The position numbers and the translations under genes are program-made. 64,000 nt of DNA from Ryuthela nishihirai (lineage: Eukaryota; Arthropoda; Arachnida; Araneae; Heptathelidae): positions 51,298,613 to 51,362,612 of the forward strand of contig JAWZYU010000024.1 in the NCBI GenBank assembly GCA_038380435.1, written 5' to 3'. Shown one piece after another: positions 55,842-64,000 of the stretch (position 1 is its first letter; each line of letters starts with the position of its first letter). The notes beneath the pieces were generated by a model that was given only the letters and a program-made list of their open reading frames with translations, ran no database searches and was not told where the DNA came from.

Positions 55842-58405
55842 TCTTGGGTCAGTGTTGGGTAGAGAAAGAGAATATATTAAAGAATTATTAGGAGAGAGAG
55901 ATCCCATTTTCTCCTCAACACCCACTTTGTAGAATCGATTAAAATAATAATAATAAATTAAAATGTGAAAAATAATAATATATATATACTTTTTGTCTCT
56001 AAATACTAAAAGTTTTTCTTATTCTGTTTCGGGAAGGCCTGAGGAATGAATTCCCAGTTACGTTGTAACGTCAAAAGCGAAAAAAGTCAGAAATCTCCCG
56101 TTCAGGACATTCTGCGTATTCCTTAAACTTGCACAGGGTATGGCTGGCCTGCACACTGAGCAGTTGGTTTATGTCATCCAACGGACAGCATTCTTTCCAT
56201 AACCATTAGCGTGTCCTGCACTCAGTGCGGAAGCTTTTATCATTACTTCAAAAGGTTCCCTTTTCCAGAACCACTAGTCCCGATGGAAGTGGCTTAAATA
56301 TAAAATTTCAGCTCAGTAACTTGAACCGTTCAAGCGCTAGAGGCCCACACAAACATATTTCAAAAGCAGTTCTCTCTGGTTAGACACTTTATATTTCCAA
56401 TTCGAAATTCTCTATCGATCTCCTTTTATACGATTGCAATATTTTTTCCTCTTCCACAAGATTCGATCAAATAAGTGGTAGAAATATTAGAAAACTTTTA
56501 ACATCAAACTTCCCAGATTCCATGAAATTTTAAATCATCATATAAATATCTCTAAAAATAAAAGAACGGTAGTCATGAAATTGTAATAGGCGTGAAATAT
56601 TAAAATTCAAAATAGGCAATCTTCGACTTAATTTACGTAAAAGCCCGGTTCCTAGAGACTTTGCGTCTTCCTTGTTCACATACTAAAAATGCACATTTGC
56701 GATATTTTTTACTTTTATAGCTACTAATATTGTGCTTTGGTTCTTTGCACTCTTATACAGAAAAAATATAATCAATTTATTTATGAATTTTACATCCACT
56801 GTTGTACGTACGGCTTCAGTTCACAAAAATATTCATAACTATTTACTTATATTTATTTCTTTAAGATACACATATATTTTGAAATTGATATAAAGTTGAA
56901 TTCAAAAATAGAATACATATGTAGAAAATGGAAATAAGCAAAAATTAGATTCAAAGATAGAAGCCTTTCATGATTAAACTCCATCATCATCATCAATCAT
57001 AAAAATAAATGTTTCCTCTGAGTATGTTCGAATCTTTAGACCTTCTCATCCAAATGGCAAGGTTGGATAATGCCAAAAAGCTGATGACATTTATGTTACA
57101 AAACCTCGGGAAAAAAATCTTAAATCCTATGGAAAAGATTCGCATCATTTAAAGATTTGATTGTTTCATTGTAGCAAACTCTGCGCTTAATCAGATCTTC
57201 TTGTCCAAGTATATTGTGCAGACTCAAAGTTGTTCTAAATATTTATATAATTATTTGTAGAAATAAAATAGCGGTAGATTATAAAATTTTATTAGGCGTG
57301 AAATATTGACGTACAATACAGGAAGTCGACTAACGGCGTTGCAAACATGAACAAATATACAACGGAAGGGACACCATTTTGAGCATGTGCCAACCCCTAC
57401 ACAAGATTCGAACATTTTCCTTCTTCAAATCTTACGTAAATTCGAGTTTACGTAGGACAGAGATTGCCTTTATATAATTAATATAAATATGCACCTATAT
57501 TAGTATTTTGTATTAATAATTTTTGATATTGATTAGTATTTTCTCTGCTTACCTTTTATTTTTTTCATTTAATCTTACCACAGCTGTCAAAAAATTGGAA
57601 CAAATATAGGAAACATATTTCCAATATCTCTCTGCAACAGTTATACAGTGTTCCATAGAACAGATTTAAAATAATTTTATTATGCCATGCAGCAACATTA
57701 GTATCGTTCAGCAAAATAGTTTCGCAAGTTTTAGGCGCATATATTTTTTTTAAATAAACAGAAAATATTGAAATGAAACTGAGCACACGAAATATTCCTG
57801 AATAAGAAATTTTTCCCAAGAAATTCTTATTATGTTTATGCGAGAAAAAATAAAAATAGAACGACGGATAGAACGACAAAAAGGAAGAGAGAAAATGAAA
57901 AAAAATCAGTTTAAATAGAAACGCGAATATAAAGTTGCATAAAAATGAACGCCAAATGCGTAGAAATTGAAACCAGAGGACAAGGAATGAGATTCTGTCA
58001 GAGAACTATTCCCCAGTAGAAGATATTGACGATAAATTTAAAACTTGGATTTTTGTAAGAAACATCTCGTGATATCGGAAATGTCGAAGATTGTTGCTCG
58101 CATTGCAAGATTGGTGGCGGTTGAATTGATTCGGCCGGAGAGACTAGAGCGTGGCAGTTGATGGGGAGGGGGGGTGGCTTAAGAGATGATAGATGTTTAT
58201 TGAAAGAGAGAGGAAGCTGTCGGTTGAAAAATTCCAACTGCGAGAAATTTTATTTATCATTATTTTGAATGCTATCAAAAGAAATATATTTTGAGATTCC
58301 GTCATATCCTAATTAAAATTTTACATTTGAGGTGATCACTTGTCTTTTTTGTTATATATATATAACCCGACAGTTTTTGCTTCTTTTTAGGTGCGGCTGT
58401 TTTTC
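55842..58405. other. Unannotated 2.5 kb
   Basis: A SINE-A body remnant lies at about 56097-56240 in reverse (GCACAGGGTATGGCTGGCCT). Two related blocks containing AATAGGCGTGAAATATT or TTAGGCGTGAAATATT lie at about 56560-56650 and 57255-57340, suggesting a diverged duplication. A 104-codon minus-strand frame (57565-57879) has no domain that I recognise. A poly-G block is at 58161. Confidence 0.45.
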
Positions 58406-58409
58406 TCTG

Positions 58410-58944
58410 GGTTGTGGGATGGGCTCAGTCGGTAACGAGGCAGGTCGAGATATTCCGTTCTCAGGTTCGATTCCCAACTGTGTTCCGTATAGTTGAGATT
58501 TACCTCAGCTAAATTCTTCCCCTGTCGCCATTCAGAAGCGGACACAGATGGGCTTGGAAATGAGGCCGTCGGTCGGATGGACCGTAAAGCCGTGGGCCCC
58601 TGTATGGCAGAGTCATACCCCATGAACGTTAAGGAACACGATGGATGGCCGTGATAGGCTACCATCTGTTTCTTAACAGTTACCCAATTCCCTTCCTCAA
58701 ATATTCTCTGAGCCCTTGTGACCCACAATTTGGGTCATTGTGTGCAAAAATGTGCCGCTGAGAGGTATTAGAAAAACCCAAACCAACCCTCATGCAAGAC
58801 AGCATGATCATGTTTTAACAGTTACCCAATTCTCTTTCTCAAATCTTCTCTGAGCCCTTGTGACCCACAATTTGGGTCATTGTGTGCAAAAATGTGCCGC
58901 TGAGAGGTATTAGAAAAATCCAAACCAACCCTCATGCAAGACAA
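58410..58944 (+). mobile_element. Divergent SINE-A subfamily copy with duplicated tail
   Basis: Head GGGATGGGCTCAGTCGGTAA, B box GGTTCGATTCCC (58462), then a body with its own set of differences and tail GAGGTATTAGAAAAACCCAA. The last 142 bp (58674-58815) are repeated in tandem (58816-58944), with a handful of differences, so the SINE tail and its flank occur twice. Confidence 0.85.
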
Positions 58945-59234
58945 GCAGCTGACAGGCCTCCAGTTCTGCTGGTCTTGGTCTACCTTAGGAATCAATAAAC
59001 TGCTTTTTTCCATGGAATTCGGAAATATAACATTAACGATTGACTTATTTATAATTTCAACCACTCTTACACTACCCATACTCTGGTGGGAGTTTAATCA
59101 CTCTATTGTTGAACGATATTATTACTAAATATAAATATATTAACTTTTTGATATTGCTTACTAACTGTGTATACCATTTGCATGTACAATTGGTGTAACT
59201 ATTGTATATACCAACAATTATGCAATAATCATAT

Positions 59235-59804
59235 TGTTACGAATTTAAACAGAGGAGTACTGAGCGTGAGTTCAAAGCAATATATTGTTACGACAGATGA
59301 ACGAGCAACAGTGACTTCGTGACTTAACGTGACTCGTATGAGCTTCTACGTGAGATTCAATTTAGCCAATGAATTGGAACTTAGAACGATTCGGAGAATA
59401 GAAAAAGATAACAGTGCAGAGTGTTAAAGTTGTGAGATCTGAAAGGACGTTCAGATGGTCTAATTCAGTGCTCGTTAAGCGAAAATAATTATTATATTTA
59501 TTAATGTGTGCGCGGGTGTTTGTTTTCTGTTGTTAGTAACAAAAGTTTAGTGAACTAGCACAGGACGAGAGTTTGTTTACGTCTGAAGGTATTCAAGTGA
59601 CATGGTAAAGAGGTAGTATTTTATTACAACCGACATTGTATGCTCTGTAAAAAAAGGTTAATGACTTATGTATGATAGTAGTTAATTTGTTTATAAAATA
59701 CTTCATCCATGTTTTTGTAACAATTTGTATTCTACTGTAATTGGTTTTAAAATATAGTTATTAATACTCACGCTCAGTTCCTATCCATTTTAAAATTCGC
59801 AACA
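59235..59804. mobile_element. TIR or LTR-like element E1
   Basis: Left end TGTTACGAATTTAAACAG... and right end ...AAAATTCGCAACA are inverted relatives over about 37 bp, including TGAGCGTGAGT at the left (59261) and ACTCACGCTCA at the right (59767). ATAT flanks both sides. TG..CA ends would suit a solo LTR; the long inverted ends suit a TIR element. No coding. Confidence 0.6.
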
Positions 59805-60394
59805 ATATAGTAGTATTTAATAATTATTTATACAAGAAGTATGGGAATTTAAATATTGAACTAAATATGCTTATGGCTAATTATTCACTATCTTCTCTTG
59901 ACAAATATTAATAGAACAGAACATTCCAATATCCTTAACACGACATTCAAATGAACAAGTCTTAAGAATCGAACTATCTTAATTGAATAGCAAGCACATT
60001 ATCAAACAAATCTTTACTTAGCAACAACAGGTTACATGAATCAATTATTAGTAAGACCTACTTTACTTTGTTTACGAGAATATCACGTATTTTCTTTAAA
60101 TGATATTACTATCTTATGTCTTATTCATATCATGTCTGCCTTCTATTATGTAGTAGTACAAGTTTATAAGAAATAACATAACTTTTGTCTTCTATTCTTG
60201 AATACACTCAGTTCTCTATTTGACACTGACTAGAAACATCTCCTTCAAGATAAACACACAATAGTCATTATCAAATAACACTCAAGCCGACTAATTGCGC
60301 ACAATACCAAATCAACTCTTTTCTTCTTTTTCATTTCACCGAATTTTCAACATCATATCACGAGTTCATTGTAGCACGTTCATTTGTCGTAACA
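59286..60394. mobile_element. TIR or LTR-like element E2, interleaved with E1
   Basis: Left TGTTACGACAGATGAACGAG and right CACGTTCATTTGTCGTAACA are inverted relatives over about 33 bp, with ATAT on both sides (59282-59285 and 60395-60398). It starts inside E1 and ends outside it. Interior is AT-rich without open frames. Confidence 0.6.
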
Positions 60395-60462
60395 ATATCA
60401 ACAACAATAAAACTATTGTATTTTCTGTTTGATGATTGTGGTGAATTTGAAATCAGTCCTTG

Positions 60463-60536
60463 GGACCTTTTTGACCTGGTCATTTAGCCCATTGCGTTCA
60501 GAAAAGTGCTGCTCAGAGGTAAAACAGCCAAACTCA
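60463..60536 (+). mobile_element. SINE-A tail fragment
   Basis: GACCTTTTTGACCTGGTCAT through GCTCAGAGGTAAAACAGCC. Only the final 70 bp remain. Confidence 0.8.
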
Positions 60537-60699
60537 ACTAAGCCATCCGGAAGCTGATAGCTGGGTAGGAAATAGGATCACTAGGTGATTATGACTCTAT
60601 GATGAATGGACCTACAGTTGTAAGTTAGGTAAACTAGAATTTGCTATTTTTAATGTCGAATGCTGGAAAACAGTGTACATTTTCACTATCGGATGCAAA

Positions 60700-61530
60700 T
60701 GTACAATTTATAGCCTTGGATGAACGAGCAGTGCATATTTGTGCTCTAGGATAAACGCGTGCACATTTGTACTCTAGGATAAACGAGTGCACATTTGTAC
60801 TCTAGGATAAACGAATGCAATCAGTACTCTAAGATAAACGAATGCAATCAGTACTCTAAGATAAACGAATGCACAATTGATACTCTAGGATAAATAAAAT
60901 GTAAATTTGTACTCTAGGATAAACGAGTGCACAATTTGTACTCTAGGATAAACAAGTGCACAATTTGTACTCTAGGATAAACAAGTGCACAATTTGTATT
61001 CTAGTATAAACAAGTGCACAATTTGTAGTCTAGGATAAACGAGTGCACAATTTGTACTCTAGGATAAACGAGTGCACAATTTGTACTCTAGGATAAACAA
61101 GTGCACAATTTGTACTCTAGGATAAACAAGTGCACAATTTGTACTCTAGGATAAACAAGTGCACAATTTGTACTCTAGGATAAACGAGTGCACAATTTGT
61201 ACTCTAGGATAAACGAGTGCACAATTTGTACTCTAGGATAAACAAGTGCACAATTTGTACTGTAGGATAAACAAGTGCACAATTTGTACTCTAGGATAAA
61301 CAAGTGCACAATTTGTACTCTAGGATAAACAAGTGAACAATTTGTACTCTAGGATAAACAAGTGCATAATTTGTAGTATAGGATAAACGAGTGCACAATT
61401 TGTACTCTAGGATAAACGAGTGCACAATTTGTACTCTACGATAAACAAGTGCACAATTTGTACTCTAGTATAAACAAGTGCACAATTTGTACTCTAGTAT
61501 AAACAAGCAGTAGACATTTTTGCTCTACGA
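60700..61530 (+). repeat. 29-bp minisatellite, about 28 units
   Basis: Units TACTCTAGGATAAACAAGTG plus CACAATTTG, with exact 29-bp steps in the core (for example 61085, 61114, 61143). ACGAGTG and ACAAGTG types alternate in runs. Left units (60700-60900) are more diverged and vary in length. No unique spacers, so not a CRISPR array. Confidence 0.97.
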
Positions 61531-62535
61531 TGAATGAGAATAAATATTTCTTTCCCTTACATTATTCTGAAATAGCGAATCGGCTTGTTTCAGCAAAGAT
61601 GAAAATGGTGTATTGCGGCAAAGACATATCGCTAGGAGAAGAATATTCCTTCTTTCTCTCGTCAGCATCACCTTCTCCTTACCTCATTTCCCCTCTTCAC
61701 TTCGCTGTCCCCCTCCCCGTTTGTTCTCTTCCGCTTTTCCTTCCGTGTTAGTATCGTCCGTAATGCTTGGCGACACGATCCGCAGAATGGGTGTGAATCC
61801 TCCACCGCAACATCCCTTAGTCGATGTCGTCTCTACGCGGGCTTGTTTTTGTATCTCGCTCCTCTAATGGAGTGATCCGGGATTTGGTCGTATTTGAGCG
61901 GGGTCCCGTGTCGCCTGACACGAGCTTTCTAGTCTGCCTGAGTAATTTCCCCCGAGACACTGAGGCCAAATGTCCACTACCGACGACGGACAGGGATGAA
62001 AGGGACACTGAAATGGAGAGATCGGATGTCAGAGCGAAAGAGAGAGGGATTGAGAGAGGATGAGCTGGGACGAAGGAGGGTCGCAAGTGGGATGGTGGGG
62101 GGGGAGTACGCAATCGCGTGTGCCTTTCTTTCTTCATGGCCCTTGATGCTAACCTGATGTCAGCAATCCTTTCGGGACGTTCGACGATGCATTTTCTTTT
62201 TTTTTGGAGTAGTTTTCTCTTTTTTTTTTCTCTAAATATACTTTGTTTCACAAGTTTGATACATTTAGAAGCAATAAAGGATACAAGTGTGTTCTGTATT
62301 CAGAGCTCCCTAACTTTAAAAATTAACTTCAAAGAAACAATCACTGAAATTCAACTATAGATCTCAATCACATTTTATTAAAATCTCGATTTTCAACAAT
62401 ATTCGCTTAATACTTAAACAGTTATAATGCCCTAAACATTTAACAGGAACTTTGCTATAATCTTAAGAATTTTACCTCCAACGTTAATACCAAAAATATT
62501 TACCGTTGCGAAAATATTTTTAAAAAATACAGTAT
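61531..62535. other. Unannotated 1 kb, GC-richer island
   Basis: 61640-62120 is GC-richer, with pyrimidine-rich then purine-rich runs. A 144-codon minus-strand frame (61817-62251) is Arg/Ser-rich and has no domain I recognise; overlapping plus-strand frames are equally open. No gene called. Confidence 0.35.
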
Positions 62536-62544
62536 CAGAAGTTT

Positions 62545-62932
62545 GTGGGTTGGGTTATTTTACCTCTGAGCGGCACTTTTTTGCACACCATGGGCTAAAT
62601 GGCCAGGTCACATGGGACCCGAAGGCTCAGAGAAGGTTGGGGGAGGGGACCCACTGGAACAGATGTTGGGAGACAGATGGTAGCTTCCCGTCAAGGCCAT
62701 CCAGCGTGTTCTTTAACGTGCACAGGGTATGTCTCTCCCGCACACGGGGCCACGGCTTAACGTCCCATCCGACGGATGGCGGCCTTTCCAAGCCCATCGG
62801 TGTTCCCTGCTGACCGTGGGCAGGGTGGGGAAATTTGCGGAGATAAATGTCAACGCTGACCTAGCTGGGACTCGAACCTGGAAACTACAGATTACGAGCC
62901 TGGCGCGCTACCGACTGAGCCACCCCCGCCCC
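62545..62932 (-). mobile_element. SINE-A, full length
   Basis: 388 bp, close to consensus with two tail units. TSD CAGAAGTTT at 62536-62544 and 62933-62941. Confidence 0.95.
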
Positions 62933-62941
62933 CAGAAGTTT

Positions 62942-64000
62942 CTGTAGTTTATTCGGTTTTCGACAATTTCGTAGGAATCGTTAAAGACGAGAACAGCAGC
63001 AGCTGCTGTTAAACGGTTCCAACTTCAGTAACTCTTTAAATATTTAAAACAATATTATTGAAAATTACAGATTTGAATGAAATTTTCTGTTTACCTCTAA
63101 TGACATTTTTCCCTAAGAACCTTAATTTGAAAGCCATATGGCTTTCCATTCACATATCAAGGAAGTGGTTCAATAAATTTTTGCAATTATATGTAGTTAA
63201 TATCGCTAAAGCTTCAACTTCACATCTAAGATTTCGTTTTTGAATTCTCGATCTTCAAACTTTTTCTTTTTTTTTTCCTCTTACATCGACATCAACCTTT
63301 TTCTCCTCCTTCATCCCAGAAGAATATCTTACCAGCTGCCAGTGTCAACCCCTCACCCTCCCCTGACAAATGAACAAGAGCACACAGTTCCCTCACACTG
63401 CAAAGTCTCTGGATACGTTCGCACTCCGAAAGCGTTCAAGAATTGAAAATGGGTGGCCAATCTTCAATGCTACATTGATTCGTCGCCCAGCGCAGGAGCT
63501 CTAACAATAGATGGATGGAGAGATGGAAGCTGGGAGTAGGGGGGGAGAGAAGGCAAAAGAAATAGGTGAAAAACCAGTTGCGAAGCGAAGTCTTCCGGGA
63601 AAAAAATGAATTATGGTCCTTGCGATGGAAGAAAGAATATAAGAGATTTTGATACCAAGTACGAAAAAAAAATACAGAACTTTGAAAATAGTTTAACATT
63701 TGTTACTGATTTCATCATTCCATTTAAATTTTTAACTAAAAAATCATAATTCAACAATAGTAGTTCACAGGTTAACAATTTAGTTGAGGGGGCGGTTGGG
63801 ATGTTTTCAGTGGGAGGAAGGAAACGTGCAGATTCTTTTACCTGTTGAACTATTCCACAAAATTTAATACTCTTCTAAATGGAGACTAACAGATAGCTCT
63901 TTAAATGTTGTAAGATTATTGATGTTACCTGTAAATATTGTTCGATTTCTCACCGTCAATGCTGATCTTTGCGTTTGATTAAAAAAAATAACATTTTTAT
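62942..64000. other. Unannotated sequence to the window edge
   Basis: AT-rich with a pyrimidine-rich part (63260-63360) and a purine-rich part (63500-63620). Short frames on both strands without domains. A feature could continue beyond the window. Confidence 0.45.

Noticed and set aside
59235..59804. E1 as a certain solo LTR
   Set aside because: TG..CA ends and ATAT flanks fit, but the 37-bp inverted ends fit a TIR element as well and the second interleaved pair confuses the borders. Left unresolved.
60700..61530. CRISPR-like array with 29-bp repeats
   Set aside because: The 29-bp units are contiguous and have no unique spacers; the sequence is eukaryotic. It is a minisatellite.
61817..62251. 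144-codon minus-strand gene
   Set aside because: Arg-rich low-complexity frame over a skewed tract, with competing open frames on the other strand. No recognisable domain.
9017..62813. Recurrent proteins beginning MGCFTSERHFFAHHGLNGQ and MALPHTGPRLNVPSDGRR
   Set aside because: These are antisense or overlapping readings of SINE-A copies. They recur only because the SINE recurs, end at its borders, and are absent when the copy is decayed.

Overview
The window is a repeat-dominated stretch of an animal nuclear genome, most likely an arthropod and possibly a chelicerate such as a spider. The evidence is tRNA-derived SINEs with Pol III boxes, LINE, Tc1, pogo, hAT and foldback elements, large minisatellite arrays, AT-rich low-coding sequence and no operon structure. 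The taxon is an inference. I find no host protein-coding gene that I can name. Nearly every open frame belongs to a mobile element, is a chance frame in a tandem repeat, or is short and without recognisable domains.

The commonest element is one tRNA-derived SINE, called SINE-A here. Full copies are about 383 bp, with a tRNA-like head carrying A and B boxes and a tail ending in AACCC-type units. There are about 30 full, truncated or fragmentary copies. Many have 9-14 bp target-site duplications (TSDs), and several are 5'-truncated with TSDs intact, as expected for LINE-driven reverse transcription. Two other tRNA-derived SINEs occur once each (SINE-B near 21.8 kb, SINE-C near 29 kb). A foldback MITE of about 215 bp, nearly a perfect palindrome with TA target sites and Tc1-like CAGT ends, occurs eight times in whole or part.

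Layout: 0-13 kb holds SINE-A copies, a small hAT element, the 3' ends of two RTE/CR1-like LINE copies, and a Tc1 remnant broken by both a MITE and a SINE. 14.3-22 kb is a 7-kb satellite of 44 units of about 157 bp, each built from five subunits of about 31 bp, with decayed margins. 22.6-25.7 kb carries two decayed LINE copies. 27.7-40 kb holds a large foldback element and minisatellite arrays with periods near 37, 33, 30 and 119 bp. 42-43.6 kb is a pogo/Tigger remnant with a SINE inserted in its right terminal repeat. 48-56 kb has many SINE and MITE copies, including rearranged ones. 59.2-60.4 kb holds two interleaved pairs of terminal inverted repeats. 60.7-61.5 kb is a 29-bp minisatellite.

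Nothing here works as a pathway. The interest lies in genome dynamics: nested insertions whose order can be read, higher-order repeat growth, and inversion or template-switch scars inside SINE and MITE copies.
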